The translations under genes were made by a program, and so were the position numbers. Positions 29,701-38,199 of a stretch of 64,000 bases of DNA are shown here, in pieces. This DNA comes from Zoogloeaceae bacterium (GTDB lineage: Bacteria; Pseudomonadota; Gammaproteobacteria; Burkholderiales; Rhodocyclaceae): contig JAEUNY010000073.1 in the NCBI GenBank assembly GCA_016791005.1, positions 55,807 to 119,806 on the forward strand, read 5' to 3'. The notes beneath the pieces are model-generated. The model did no database searches. It had not been told where the DNA came from and saw nothing but the letters and a program-made list of their open reading frames with translations. Every line of letters starts with the position of its first letter. Within the stretch, counting starts at the first letter, position 1.

Positions 29701-32192
29701 GCTTCGCCGCCGGAGAGGGTGGGAACCGGCTGACCGAGGGTCAGATAGTCCAAACCGACGTCAGCCAAGGGCCGCAATGCGGCCACCACCGGGCCCTGCT
29801 CAGCGAAGAAGATCACTGCCTCCTGAACGGTCATGGCCAGGACGTCCGCCACGGATTTGCCCTGCCAGGCGAGTTCCAGCACCTCCGGCCGGTAGCGCCG
29901 GCCATCGCAATCCGGGCAACGCAGATAGACGTCGGACAGGAACTGCATCTCGACGTGTTCGAACCCGGAGCCGGTGCAGGTGGGGCAGCGCCCCGTCCCC
30001 GAGTTGAAGCTGAAGGTTCCGGGCGTATAGCCACGGGCGCGGGCCTCGGGCAAGGCCGCGAAGAGGGCGCGGATGGCATCCCAGGCCCCGACGTAGCTCA
30101 CCGGGTTGGAGCGGGCGCTCTTGCCGATGGGGGATTGGTCCGCCATCACCACGCCCCCCAGCTGCTCGGCACCCTCCAGACCGGCGAAGGCGCCCGGTGC
30201 CTCGGTCGCTTGGCCGAAGTGTTGCAGCAGTGCAGGGTGGAGGAGGTCCTGAATCAGGGTGGATTTGCCGGACCCGGATACGCCGGTGAGCACCACCAGC
30301 CGGCCGAGGGGAAAGACCACGTCGATGCCGCGGAGGTTGTGCTGGGCGGCCCCCCGCAGGACGAGACGGGGCGTCTGCCCATCCACCGAGCAACGCTGGC
30401 GATGCAGATCCACTTGCTTCTGCCCAGTGAGGTAGGCGCCGGTCAGGCTTGCCGGCTCCTGGGCAACCTCGTTGGGGGGCCCCCAGGCGACGATGGCTCC
30501 GCCCCGCTCGCCCGGGCCAGGGCCGATGTCGAGGAGGCGGTCGGCCGCCAGCATGACCTGGGGATCATGTTCGACCACCACCAGGGAATTCCCACTGTCC
30601 CTCAGGCGGGTCATCACCCCCAGGATGCGGCCCATGTCCCGAGGGTGAAGGCCGATGGACGGTTCGTCGAGGACGAACAGGGTATTGACCAAGGCCGTGC
30701 CCAGGGCGGTGGTGAGGTTGATGCGCTGGACCTCGCCCCCGGATAGGGTGCGGGATTGGCGATCCAGGGTGAGATAGCCGAGCCCGACTTCGGCCAGAAA
30801 GCCGAGCCGTGCACGGATTTCGCCGAGGAGCAGTTGAGTTGCCTCGTCCAGGGGGGCCGGGAGCGCCAGCTCATCGATGAAAGAGCGAATGCGGTCCACC
30901 GGGCAGGCCATCAATTGGTGGATCGCCAGCCCCGGCTCTCCGAGTCGCCAGAGCAAGGCCTCGGGTTTGAGGCGGGCGCCGTGGCAAGCCGGGCACTCGG
31001 TGTAGCTGCGGTAACGGGACAGCAGCACCCGGATGTGCATCTTGTAGGCCTTGGTTTCCAGCCAGGCGAAGAAATGGCGCACACCGTACCACTTTCGCGG
31101 CCAGGAACTCTCCCAGCTCTTCCAGGCGGGGTCCCCTTCCAGCACCCAGGCCTGATGCTCGGGAGGGAGATCGCGAAACGGCACGTCGAGGGCCACCCCG
31201 TATTGGGCTGCCATTTTGGCCATATCGTCCTGGCACTCGCGGTAACTCTCGGTCTGCCAGGGTTTGACGGCACCTCCGGCCAAGGATTTGCTCGGGTCCG
31301 GAATGACGAGGCCGAAGTCGACGCCGATCACGCGGCCGAATCCCCGGCAGGTGTCGCAGGCCCCGATCGGCGAATTGAAGGAAAAGAGGCTCGGCGTCGG
31401 CTCGGAATAGGTGAGATTGCAATCCGGGCAGTGGAGGCCGGCACTGTAGTTCCAGGTGAGTTCGCCGGCGTCCTGGCTCGCATGCACCGAGAGGCACCCT
31501 TGCCCACCCCGCAAGGCGGCCTCCAGGGCCTCGATGACGCGGGACTTGTCGACGCCGGAAAAGCGAAAGCGGTCCTGGGTGACCGTCAGCTCGTCACCCT
31601 GCCGCCGATGGATGCGGGTATAGCCCTGGCGCGCCAGGAGAGCGGTGATCTCCTCTTCGGAAAAATTCGCCGGAACCCGCACCGGGAAGGTCACCGTGAG
31701 GCGAGGATCGCCGCTGGCGGCCGACCGGCCGCCCAGGCTACGGTAGATCGACTCCGGATCGTCCCGCCGTACCGGCTGGCCGCAGCCCCGGCAATGCAGG
31801 TGGGACGCGCGGGCGTAGAGCAGTTTGAAATGGTCCGCCAGCTCGGTCATGGTGCCCACGGTCGAGCGGGAGGTCCGTACCGGATTGGTCTGGTCGATGG
31901 CAATCGCCGGGGGCACCCCGTCGATGCGATCCACCGCCGGCTTGTCCATGCGGTCGAGAAACTGCCGCGCGTAGGGCGAGAAGGTTTCGACGTAGCGCCG
32001 CTGCCCCTCAGCGTAGAGAGTATCGAAGACCAGGGAACTCTTGCCCGACCCGGAAACCCCGGTCACCACCACCAACTCGTTCAGGGGCAGATCGAGGGAC
32101 AGATTCTTGAGGTTGTGCTGGCGAGCGCCCCGAATGCGAATCGTAGGGGAAGATTCGGCCGTATCGGCCTGAAGGGGGGGCAGCCGGGACAT
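26712..32192 (-). CDS. uvrA: tandem-fused UvrA excinuclease subunit, 1826 residues
   Basis: UvrA is the damage-recognition ATPase of nucleotide excision repair. This protein is about twice the usual 940 residues: two complete UvrA copies are joined head to tail. Four Walker A motifs are visible near residues 45 ([11 protein letters not shown]), 639 ([11 protein letters not shown]), 1004 ([11 protein letters not shown]) and 1517 ([11 protein letters not shown]). Four LSGGE(V/A)QR signatures pair with them. Zinc-binding CxxC pairs occur in each half ([41 protein letters not shown]). The join lies near residue 965. Such long UvrA forms exist in several proteobacteria; whether a normal UvrA is also encoded elsewhere cannot be seen. 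Confidence 0.93.
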   Translation of the reverse strand: MSRLPPLQADTAESSPTIRIRGARQHNLKNLSLDLPLNELVVVTGVSGSGKSSLVFDTLYAEGQRRYVETFSPYARQFLDRMDKPAVDRIDGVPPAIAIDQTNPVRTSRSTVGTMTELADHFKLLYARASHLHCRGCGQPVRRDDPESIYRSLGGRSAASGDPRLTVTFPVRVPANFSEEEITALLARQGYTRIHRRQGDELTVTQDRFRFSGVDKSRVIEALEAALRGGQGCLSVHASQDAGELTWNYSAGLHCPDCNLTYSEPTPSLFSFNSPIGACDTCRGFGRVIGVDFGLVIPDPSKSLAGGAVKPWQTESYRECQDDMAKMAAQYGVALDVPFRDLPPEHQAWVLEGDPAWKSWESSWPRKWYGVRHFFAWLETKAYKMHIRVLLSRYRSYTECPACHGARLKPEALLWRLGEPGLAIHQLMACPVDRIRSFIDELALPAPLDEATQLLLGEIRARLGFLAEVGLGYLTLDRQSRTLSGGEVQRINLTTALGTALVNTLFVLDEPSIGLHPRDMGRILGVMTRLRDSGNSLVVVEHDPQVMLAADRLLDIGPGPGERGGAIVAWGPPNEVAQEPASLTGAYLTGQKQVDLHRQRCSVDGQTPRLVLRGAAQHNLRGIDVVFPLGRLVVLTGVSGSGKSTLIQDLLHPALLQHFGQATEAPGAFAGLEGAEQLGGVVMADQSPIGKSARSNPVSYVGAWDAIRALFAALPEARARGYTPGTFSFNSGTGRCPTCTGSGFEHVEMQFLSDVYLRCPDCDGRRYRPEVLELAWQGKSVADVLAMTVQEAVIFFAEQGPVVAALRPLADVGLDYLTLGQPVPTLSGGEAQRLKLAGFLAEAAQAARRRKGKVDGLSQLFLFDEPTTGLHFEDVSRLLGAFEQLLAAGHSLVVIEHNLDVIATADWVIDLGPEGGEGGGALVAEGPPEAIQACPASHTGVALTDYAAQRAAARGWLSAPRGVAEPRQPYRAAPAIEVRHAREHNLKDVSLSIPRDALTVITGLSGSGKSTLAFDIVFGEGQRRYLESLNAYARQFVQPASRPDVEGLYGIPPTVAIEQRTSRGGRKSTVGTLTEIQPFLRLLYTKLGTQYCPTCEVPVTPQSFESIVAQVMQDFRGRSVEVLAPLVVNRKGLYTDLAKWARGKGYAQLRVDGDYLPTQKWPRLDRYQEHRIELPVGMVVVEPRTEDTLRAQITEALGHGKGVLQVLALGELGAQPVTFSTLRACPSCGESFPEPDPRLFSYNAKHGWCPACYGTGLKTTGRVDDPDALDLGEVSEETDEPCPACAGARLNPVARAVRFRDLGLPELAARAVAGVADFFTDLQLVGREVEIGRDLVAEIQGRLAFLRQVGLGYLALDRGAPTLSGGEAQRIRLAAQLGSNLRGVCYVLDEPTIGLHPRDNRLLLDTLVALRERGNTLLVVEHDEDTILRADHVIDLGPGAGVRGGRVVAQGQLPDLLAAPDSATGRCLREPLIHPLSPRPGVAEDHPALQVTGATLHNLGGIDARVPLGRLTVVTGVSGSGKSTLARDVLLASLRRLLAGEGAVGCEAIEGWAQIGRVLEVDQTPIGKTPRSCPATYVGFWDAIRKVFADTTEARMRGWKAARFSFNTGAGRCPVCEGQGQVTVEMNFLPDVKLPCEACGGARFNPETLAVCWRERSIAEVLAMPVDEAVEFFAAHPAVAHPLRLLQEVGLGYLTLGQPSPTLSGGEAQRIKLVTELAKVRGDGGVLKPEKHTLYVLDEPTVGLHMADVEKLIGVLHRLTGAGHTVLVIEHDLDVMAEADWLIDLGPEGGDGGGRVVAQGPVDSVVVVPESHTGRILAEFLARRGG

Positions 32193-32420
32193 GGCGAGGA
32201 AGCGGGCAAAAGATCGGTGAGATTTCAGGCCCTGGCCAAGGTTCCGCGAACGGGTACGTCCCTTGCGTCAAACCTCGACGATTCGGCGTTCGACCCCCAT
32301 AAAATGGGAATTCTCGCTATCCGCCGGGTCTTGGGCGATCCCATCGCCCATCAACGGTGCCGAAGAGCCCGACCAAATGAACTATAACAGTGCAACAAGG
32401 CTACGAGGGAGGAGACGACC

Positions 32421-32693
32421 ATGTTGAGCCTGACGGACTGCCTCGACTTCATCGACCTCGATCGGGACACCATCGACGTCATCGCCCAGCACCAGAAACT
32501 GCCACCCATCGTCGCGGCGGAACTGGGCAATCAGCTCATCGCTGACCTGCGGGGAATCTTCGCGATTCACCAGATGCATCGGGATCTCCTCGCCGCCGCC
32601 GCCGAACATCGGGACATCGAGGAGGAGAAGCGGCTGCGAAAAGTCTATGCCGCCTTTGCGCGAAAATACCCGGTGCCCAACCAACTCCCCTGA
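32421..32693 (+). CDS. conserved hypothetical protein, 90 residues
   Basis: A small soluble, helical protein starting MLSLTDCLDFIDLDRDTIDV and ending KYPVPNQLP. GAGGAG lies seven bases before the ATG, which supports translation. It has no signal peptide, no membrane segment and no motif I recognise. It is divergent from uvrA and convergent with the Ala-rich lipoprotein gene, 9 bases from its end. Function is unknown. Confidence 0.7.
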   Translation: MLSLTDCLDFIDLDRDTIDVIAQHQKLPPIVAAELGNQLIADLRGIFAIHQMHRDLLAAAAEHRDIEEEKRLRKVYAAFARKYPVPNQLP

Positions 32694-32702
32694 GCGGGTG
32701 GG

Positions 32703-33056
32703 TTATTGGGTTTTCTCAGGTTCTTTGCGAGTGACGTCCTTGACGGTGTCCGCCGCTTCCCGACCCACTTCCTTGACCTTCTCCGCCGCATCCCGGGTGA
32801 GTCCCTTGAACTTGTCCATAGCCTCCCGCGTTGCTTCGCCGGCGTCCCGGGTGGTGGATTCGGCCGCCTGCTGGGCGGCTTCTCCGGCGGACTTCACCGC
32901 GGACCCCGCCGCCTGGGCAGCCTCACCCGCCTTCTGCACCGCTTCCCCCGCCTGCGTCTTGGCCTGGTTGGCCTTGTCCGCCCCCGGCGACTGCGGACCA
33001 CAGGCCACGACACCGAGACTCAACAGGACGGCGGCGAGGGTAGTACGGCGGAACAT
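32703..33056 (-). CDS. Ala-rich coiled-coil lipoprotein
   Basis: The 117-residue protein has a lipoprotein signal (MFRRTTLAAVLLSLGVVAC), so the mature form starts at Cys19. The rest is a long amphipathic helix of Ala, Lys and Glu repeats (AGEAVQKAGEAAQAAGS, AEKVKEVGREAADTVKD). It resembles small envelope stress or apolipoprotein-like repeats, but no function is known. An AAGGAG-type sequence precedes the ATG. It is 41 bases downstream of efp on the same strand. Confidence 0.75.
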   Translation of the reverse strand: MFRRTTLAAVLLSLGVVACGPQSPGADKANQAKTQAGEAVQKAGEAAQAAGSAVKSAGEAAQQAAESTTRDAGEATREAMDKFKGLTRDAAEKVKEVGREAADTVKDVTRKEPEKTQ

Positions 33057-33097
33057 GGCAAGAACTCCTTATGGAATCGGGGGAACGAAGGACGACC

Positions 33098-33655
33098 TTA
33101 CTTCACTCGGTTGCGGTATTCGTCGGTGCGGGTGTCGATTTCGATCTTGTCGCCAATTTCGACGAAGGCCGGCACCATGAGTTCAAAGCCGGTGCCGATG
33201 GTGGCGGGCTTCAGCACCTTGCCGGAGGTGTCGCCCTTGACGGCGGGCTCGGTGTAGGTCACTTCCCGCACCACGGAATTGGGCAGTTCCACGGAGATCG
33301 CCTTGCCGTTGTAGAACACGACTTCGCAGGCCAGGCCGTCTTCCAGATACTTGAGAGCGTCGGTCATGTTCTCGGCTTCCACCTCGAACTGCTCGTAGTC
33401 GGCGTCCATGAACACGTACATGGGGTCGGCGAAGTAGGAATAGCTCACTTCCTTGCGCTCAAGGACCACCAGCTCGAACTTGTCGTCGGCCTTGTAAACC
33501 GACTCCGACGGGGCGCCGGTGAGGAGGTTCTTGAGCTTCATCTTGACCACGGCGGCGTTACGGCCGGACTTGTTGTATTCGGCCTTTTGCACGACGAGCG
33601 GGTCATTGCCCACCATGATGACGTTGCCGGAGCGAAGTTCCTGAGCGGTTTTCAT
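33098..33655 (-). CDS. efp: elongation factor P, arginine-32 type
   Basis: EF-P relieves ribosome stalling at polyproline stretches. From ATG 33655 it has 185 residues starting [19 protein letters not shown]. The modification loop reads [15 protein letters not shown], which places Arg at position 32. Arg32 is the residue rhamnosylated by EarP, and earP is the neighbouring gene. The E. coli type instead has Lys34. The C-terminal signature [15 protein letters not shown] is intact. Confidence 0.97.
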   Translation of the reverse strand: MKTAQELRSGNVIMVGNDPLVVQKAEYNKSGRNAAVVKMKLKNLLTGAPSESVYKADDKFELVVLERKEVSYSYFADPMYVFMDADYEQFEVEAENMTDALKYLEDGLACEVVFYNGKAISVELPNSVVREVTYTEPAVKGDTSGKVLKPATIGTGFELMVPAFVEIGDKIEIDTRTDEYRNRVK

Positions 33656-33708
33656 GCGGTTTCCTGATTGCAAAGAAGCGGCTTTGACCGCTCGATCTAA
33701 AACACTAA

Positions 33709-33714
33709 ATTATA
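33709..33714 (-). promoter_or_regulatory. possible -10 box for efp overlapping the earP stop
   Basis: TATAAT on the minus strand overlaps the TAA of earP, about 55 bases before the efp ATG. No convincing -35 box lies 17 bases upstream, so the promoter is tentative. If real, efp can be transcribed independently of earP. Confidence 0.35.
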
Positions 33715-34852
33715 AAGCCTTCTTGGCAAAATTAACCAGGGACGTCGCGAGATCGTCCTGGCGGGCAAGCTCCCTTGCCCAGCCGGTGGCATGGTGTCGC
33801 CAGGCGTCGATCTGTGCCCAGGCCGCCTGCCAAGCGCGGTCAAGGGGCTGATGGCCATTCCATGCTTCATGGAGGGACCACACCGCCGCCGCCAAACCGG
33901 GCGGAGCACCGGCAAGGTAACGGTCAAAGAACGCACCGAGTTTCTTCCAGTGAGCGTCGTCGTGCTGGGGATAGATGTGCCATAGAAACGGCTTTTCCGC
34001 CCACTGGGCACGGACGAAGGAGTCTTCGCCGCGCACGATGTTGACGTCGCAGGCCCACAGCAACTTGTCGTAGTCCGGCTGGGTGAGGAAGGGCAACACC
34101 CGGCCGGTGAGTTGGCCGCGGCGAATTTCGCTTCCCGGCTGGAGCACCCCCGTCCCTGCCCATTCACTCACCTGGGGCAATACCCGCCCCTCCGGAACCA
34201 GCAGCCGCACCGGCGCCGGGCCCCCCGCCAAGGTCTCGAGCCAGGTCGAGAGCCCCCCCACTTCATAGCTAAAGAGCGAGATGTTGAGGGCATCGCGCCA
34301 AGCATCTCGTCCCCCCAGTTCAACCCATAAGGCTTGCTCGCCCCCCCCTTGTTCGAAGGCCGCCCGTTCAGCTCGTAGATTTCCCTCGCGGAGCAATCCG
34401 CCGGTCTCTGGAACGAAGCCAGGAAAGAAAAAGTAGCGTTTCAAATTGAACTGGGGATGGGGGGAGGGCAGTCCGTGACATCCGCTGACCCAGTCCTCGG
34501 CAGAGAGGTATTCGAGATTTATCCACAGCGATGCTTTGTTTTGGTGCGCCAACTTATCCACCACTGTGCCGGGCAGCCCACCCCCGAAGGCCTCGATCAC
34601 CACCTCCCCCACGACGCCCACCCGCTCGGCCTCCGACCAACCAAAAACCGCGCAGTTACGCGGTTCCCAGCCCAGCGTCGCATCCTGGCCACGCATGACC
34701 CGGAGCGCCTTGAGATCGTCCACCCACAGGCGCACCCGCAAGCCATGCTCCGCCGCCAATTGCCTGGCCAGCCGCCAGCAAACACCGATATCCCCGAAGT
34801 TATCCACAACCCGGCAAAAGATGTCCCAGGTCGCTGGAAGCCTTGAGCTCAT
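33710..34852 (-). CDS. earP: EF-P arginine rhamnosyltransferase EarP
   Basis: EarP transfers rhamnose from dTDP-rhamnose to Arg32 of EF-P, activating it. The 380-residue GT-B protein (DUF2331) begins with the signature DIFCRVVDNFGDIGVCWRLA, which contains the essential N-terminal aspartates. ACDVNIVRGEDSFVRAQWA and KPFLWHIYPQHDDAHW form the C-terminal donor-binding region. It lies 54 bases upstream of efp. Three DnaA-box-like sequences fall inside the gene, two of them perfect. Confidence 0.96.
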   Translation of the reverse strand: MSSRLPATWDIFCRVVDNFGDIGVCWRLARQLAAEHGLRVRLWVDDLKALRVMRGQDATLGWEPRNCAVFGWSEAERVGVVGEVVIEAFGGGLPGTVVDKLAHQNKASLWINLEYLSAEDWVSGCHGLPSPHPQFNLKRYFFFPGFVPETGGLLREGNLRAERAAFEQGGGEQALWVELGGRDAWRDALNISLFSYEVGGLSTWLETLAGGPAPVRLLVPEGRVLPQVSEWAGTGVLQPGSEIRRGQLTGRVLPFLTQPDYDKLLWACDVNIVRGEDSFVRAQWAEKPFLWHIYPQHDDAHWKKLGAFFDRYLAGAPPGLAAAVWSLHEAWNGHQPLDRAWQAAWAQIDAWRHHATGWARELARQDDLATSLVNFAKKAL

Positions 34853-35085
34853 CCCGGGGACAACCTGGATAGGAAACCGTGAGCGAATTGTTGATAAGAC
34901 CAGGCTCGGGGGAAGGACGAGATTTCCTCAACATTCCGTCCCCCCCCCATCACGAGGGTTATGTACGTTCTGGCGCACATTTCAAACCACTGAATTCATT
35001 TGAAAATCCTGGCTTATCCCCAGAATCTGGCTGAGCGTAAACAATAGAGTTATTTATAAATAAAAACAGTTAACAATAACTTCCT
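34519..35085. other. DnaA-box cluster with AT-rich tract (origin-like)
   Basis: Perfect DnaA boxes TTATCCACA occur at 34519-34527 and 34801-34809. Single-mismatch boxes occur at 34554-34562 (TTATCCACC), 34889-34897 (TGTTGATAA) and 35014-35022 (TTATCCCCA). From about 35037 to 35085 the DNA is strongly AT-rich (AATAGAGTTATTTATAAATA), unlike the neighbourhood. The 250 bases from 34853 to 35104 hold no gene. No dnaA or dnaN is adjacent, so this may be an origin, a DnaA-titration site or coincidence. Confidence 0.4.
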
Positions 35086-35104
35086 GGCACGGTTTCTGGG
35101 GCAA

Positions 35105-35911
35105 TCACCCTTCCGGCAGGAGCTTTTCTCCGCGTTGAAAGGCATCCGTAAAGCGGTCAAGGCCATGGCTGCCCCCGTTCACCAAGCGCCGAGCTTGGCG
35201 GAGGTCGTTGTCCATCAGAGCTTCCTTGATGGCCCGCTCCTTGTCCTTGAGAAACACGGCCAAAAGCTGCCCTGCAACGTCAGGATCGGACGCCTTCTCC
35301 GGCTGAGTCAGCAGCAAGTCGCCCAGACCAAGAATCTTGCTGTAGCGCCCGTAATTGAAACGACCAGTGAGTTGAATATAACCGCGGCCCCGGAAGCGCT
35401 CGCCGTCGGGCGGACCTTGGTTGCCGAGGTCTTTGCGAAAGTCGTAGAGATCGAAATCGTGTCCGCGCGGGGAGGTGTTGAAGCGCGAACGGCCCTCTCC
35501 AACCGGCGTGAAGCTCTCCGTCTCCGCCCGGATGGTGGCGAGCGCCATGAGGATGAGGGGCTTCTCCGTCAGGCCATGGGCCTTGAGGCCGCCGCAGACG
35601 GTTGGCAGGTTATCGATGATGTTTCCCACCGGGGTAAACGGGAACATGCCGGAAACGACCTGAACGGTGACCCCGGGCAGTACGTCCGGCAGGGCGTCCT
35701 GGGGTCCGTCCAGCCCCAGCGCCTGGAGCGTTCGAGCGCCGGCGATGCCGTCGGCGAGGAGGCCCTCCGAGTGCTGAAATGCCAACAGTGCGGCTTCCGT
35801 TCCGCCGCCAAACTCGCCATCGATCTTGCCGGGCAGAAAGCCTGCCTTCTTCAGGGCGCGCTGGAGCCGCTTGACGGCTTCGCCCTTGTCACCGCGTCGT
35901 AGTGTTGCCAT
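35105..35911 (-). CDS. peptidoglycan-binding GH19 lysozyme/chitinase-like protein
   Basis: The 268-residue protein begins MATLRRGDKGEAVKRLQRAL, a peptidoglycan-binding domain of about 70 residues. The C-terminal domain is glycoside hydrolase 19-like: ATIRAETESFTPVGEG holds the likely catalytic Glu, and FRGRGYIQLTGRFNYGRYS is the family signature. There is no signal peptide. This is the usual architecture of phage endolysins, although no other phage gene is nearby. AGGAG precedes ATG 35911. It may be a domesticated lysin or an effector that leaves by another route. Confidence 0.85.
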   Translation of the reverse strand: MATLRRGDKGEAVKRLQRALKKAGFLPGKIDGEFGGGTEAALLAFQHSEGLLADGIAGARTLQALGLDGPQDALPDVLPGVTVQVVSGMFPFTPVGNIIDNLPTVCGGLKAHGLTEKPLILMALATIRAETESFTPVGEGRSRFNTSPRGHDFDLYDFRKDLGNQGPPDGERFRGRGYIQLTGRFNYGRYSKILGLGDLLLTQPEKASDPDVAGQLLAVFLKDKERAIKEALMDNDLRQARRLVNGGSHGLDRFTDAFQRGEKLLPEG

Positions 35912-35957
35912 GGCATGTCTCCTGGGTGGGGGGTGGGGATGGCCTCTTTCTAGAGGG

Positions 35958-36662
35958 TCAGTATTGGGCGAGCTGGGCCAGATCGTCCTCGTCGAGCCAA
36001 CGCCACTGTCCGACAGGAAGATCGGGTGGCAGGGAAAGGCCGCCGATTTGTGGGCGGTGAAGACCAATGACGCGGTTGCCTGCGGCGGCGACCATTCGCT
36101 TGACCTGGTGGTACTTGCCTTCGGTAACGATCAGACGCAGCCCGCACTCGCCATTGCGCTCGCACGCGGCGGCGGCAACGGGGGTCGGCTCGTCGATGAG
36201 GAGAACCCCGGCCCGCAGACGCTGGATCTGTTCGTCGTCGACCCCGTGTTTGGTATGTACTTCATACACCTTGGGCGTTTTCTTCTTGCCGGAACTCCAG
36301 CGGTGAATGAAGGGCCCGTCGTCGGTAAAGAGCAAAAGGCCGGTGGTGTCCTCGTCGAGTCGGCCGACGCTCTGCACGCCACGTCGGACCAAAGGATCGG
36401 GAAGCAGTGCAAACACGCTCCGGTGATGGCGGGGCTCCCGGGAACATTCGTAGCCCACCGGCTTGTTCAGCATCAGGTAGGCTTTTTCGCGGTAGATCCA
36501 AGGTTCCCCCAACACCTCGAAGCTCAGGCCTTCGGTGGCCACGTCGGCAAAGGGATCATCGATCTCCGCTCCGGCGACGCGGACCCCGCCGTTTCGGATC
36601 AAGGCCCGGCAGTCCTTGCGACTGCCAAATCCCTGGCTTTGGAGAATTCGCTCTAGCTGCAT
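35958..36662 (-). CDS. 16S rRNA pseudouridine synthase, RsuA family
   Basis: The 234-residue protein has an N-terminal S4 RNA-binding domain (MQLERILQSQGFGSRKDCRA). The catalytic motif GRLDEDTTGLLLFTDDG contains the Asp nucleophile, and KPVGYECSREPRHHRSV is another family feature. RsuA makes pseudouridine 516 of 16S rRNA. RluB, RluE and RluF are close relatives; the length and the KYHQVKRMVAAAGNRV segment favour RsuA. The downstream endolysin-like gene begins 46 bases after its stop. Confidence 0.88.
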   Translation of the reverse strand: MQLERILQSQGFGSRKDCRALIRNGGVRVAGAEIDDPFADVATEGLSFEVLGEPWIYREKAYLMLNKPVGYECSREPRHHRSVFALLPDPLVRRGVQSVGRLDEDTTGLLLFTDDGPFIHRWSSGKKKTPKVYEVHTKHGVDDEQIQRLRAGVLLIDEPTPVAAAACERNGECGLRLIVTEGKYHQVKRMVAAAGNRVIGLHRPQIGGLSLPPDLPVGQWRWLDEDDLAQLAQY

Positions 36663-36740
36663 GGAATCATCCTACTCCCAAAGGGGATGGAGCAGCCCCG
36701 GCGGGTTAAAATCCGGTCTGGCAGTCGGCAGGAGCAGCTT

Positions 36741-37211
36741 TTGAAGTACGAGCACCTGGTGGAAGTGAATGACACCACCGATCCACTGATTCCGGATCTG
36801 ACCCGCGAGGAAGTGTGGTTCGGTCTGTTGTGCAGAGCCGAGGATCCGCGACCCTTCCTGCCGGGCCTAGAATCCTGCGAAATTCTCGCTCGCCAGGACA
36901 ACGCACTGGATCGGCGGTTGCACTTCGGCCAGGCGGTGATCGATGACCAAGTCATTTTCGAAGCCATGTCGTGGATCCGCTTCGAATCCCGCGCCACTGC
37001 CGATCACGCGGGGGGAACCCTCACCATCGCCATTGAGGAACCCGCGGAGGGGGCCCTGTTCCTGCGCTTCACCTACGCCACCACCTTGGCGGAAGGCGGT
37101 ACAGGCAGCGAGGGCCGCTATGCCGAGTTTGTCAAATCCGCTTACCGGGAATCGGACATCGACACCGTGCGGGTCATCCGCATGATTGCCGAATCCAGCC
37201 GGCTGCAATAA
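36741..37211 (+). CDS. DUF1857 SRPBCC-fold protein
   Basis: A 156-residue protein of the DUF1857 family, a START-like lipid or ligand-binding fold of unknown function. The family begins close to KYEHLVEVND, so TTG 36741, with AGGAG six bases upstream, was chosen over an ATG at 36687. Landmarks are DLTREEVWFGLLCRAEDP and FVKSAYRESDIDTVRVIR. It is divergent from rsuA and followed by rdgC 75 bases later. Confidence 0.8.
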   Translation: MKYEHLVEVNDTTDPLIPDLTREEVWFGLLCRAEDPRPFLPGLESCEILARQDNALDRRLHFGQAVIDDQVIFEAMSWIRFESRATADHAGGTLTIAIEEPAEGALFLRFTYATTLAEGGTGSEGRYAEFVKSAYRESDIDTVRVIRMIAESSRLQ

Positions 37212-37286
37212 GCACCTCCCCACAGCCCGCCCGAGGGTGGGCCGGGTGGGATCCTTTGTCCCCTGTTTTCTGGAACATCATCGCCC

Positions 37287-38186
37287 ATGTGGTTCAAGAA
37301 TCTGCAAGTCTTTCGTCTTCCCGCGCCCTGGTCCGTGGACAGGGCCTCCCTCGAGGATCAGCTCGCCAAGCGCCGTTTCCACCCTTGTGGCAGCCTGGAT
37401 CCCGCCACCCAGGGCTGGGTGCCACCCACCCAGGAGTCTTCGCTGGTTCATGTCGTCGGCCAGCAATGGCTGATCTGCCTGGGGAGCGAGAGCAAGATTC
37501 TCCCCTCGTCGGTCGTGCGCCAGGAAGCAGAAGACCGCGCCGACGACATCGAGGCCGCCCAAGGCTTTCGCCCGGGCCGCAAACAGATGAGGGAGCTACG
37601 GGAGCAAGTTCTGCAGGAGCTGCTGCCGAGGGCCTTTACCCGGCGGCGTCGGAGCTTTGCCTGGATCGATCCTGTGAACGGCTGGCTGGTCGTCGATGCG
37701 CCCAGCCAGGCCCGGGCGGAGGATCTGCTGGAAGAGCTGCGGGCCAGCCTCGACCACTTTCCCCTCGCCTTGCTGCGCACCGAGCGCAGCCCAGGCTCTG
37801 CCATGGCGGAGTGGCTCGCGGCAGGCGAAGCACCGGGCGCCTTCACCATCGACCAGGACTGCGAATTACGGTCGGTGACGGAAGAAAAGGCAGCGGTGCG
37901 CTACGTCCGCCATTCCCTGGAAGGTGAAGAAATTCGGGGCCATCTCCAGGCCGGCAAGCTTCCCACCCGCCTGGCCCTGACCTTTGATGACCGGGTGTCC
38001 TTCGTCCTGACCGAGAAGGGGGAGATCAAGCGCCTGCAATTCCTCGACGTGGTGCAGGAACAGATGGAGGGGCAAGGCGAAGGCGCCGCCGAGCTTTTTG
38101 ATGCGGAGTTCGCCCTCATGACCGGCGAATTGAGTCACCTTCTCCCCGCCCTGGTGGCGGCCCTGGGAGGCGAAATCACCGCCTGA
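37287..38186 (+). CDS. rdgC: recombination-associated protein RdgC
   Basis: RdgC forms a ring dimer on double-stranded DNA and limits RecA activity. The 299-residue protein begins MWFKNLQVFRLPAPWSVDRA. Further family landmarks are GWVPPTQESSLVHVVGQQW, PRAFTRRRRSFAWIDP and LPTRLALTFDDRVSFVLTE. Length is normal. It is convergent with the diguanylate cyclase gene. Confidence 0.95.
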   Translation: MWFKNLQVFRLPAPWSVDRASLEDQLAKRRFHPCGSLDPATQGWVPPTQESSLVHVVGQQWLICLGSESKILPSSVVRQEAEDRADDIEAAQGFRPGRKQMRELREQVLQELLPRAFTRRRRSFAWIDPVNGWLVVDAPSQARAEDLLEELRASLDHFPLALLRTERSPGSAMAEWLAAGEAPGAFTIDQDCELRSVTEEKAAVRYVRHSLEGEEIRGHLQAGKLPTRLALTFDDRVSFVLTEKGEIKRLQFLDVVQEQMEGQGEGAAELFDAEFALMTGELSHLLPALVAALGGEITA

Positions 38187-38199
38187 CGGGCTGCCGCGC

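Noticed and set aside
27150..30746. A very long plus-strand open frame (about 1200 codons) opposite uvrA
   Set aside because: It is a shadow caused by GC-rich third codon positions. The minus strand encodes unmistakable UvrA motifs, and the antisense translation is low-complexity Gly/His/Leu without domains.
32193..32420. LexA/SOS box before uvrA
   Set aside because: No CTGT-N8-ACAG-like palindrome is visible in the gap between uvrA and the 90-residue protein gene.
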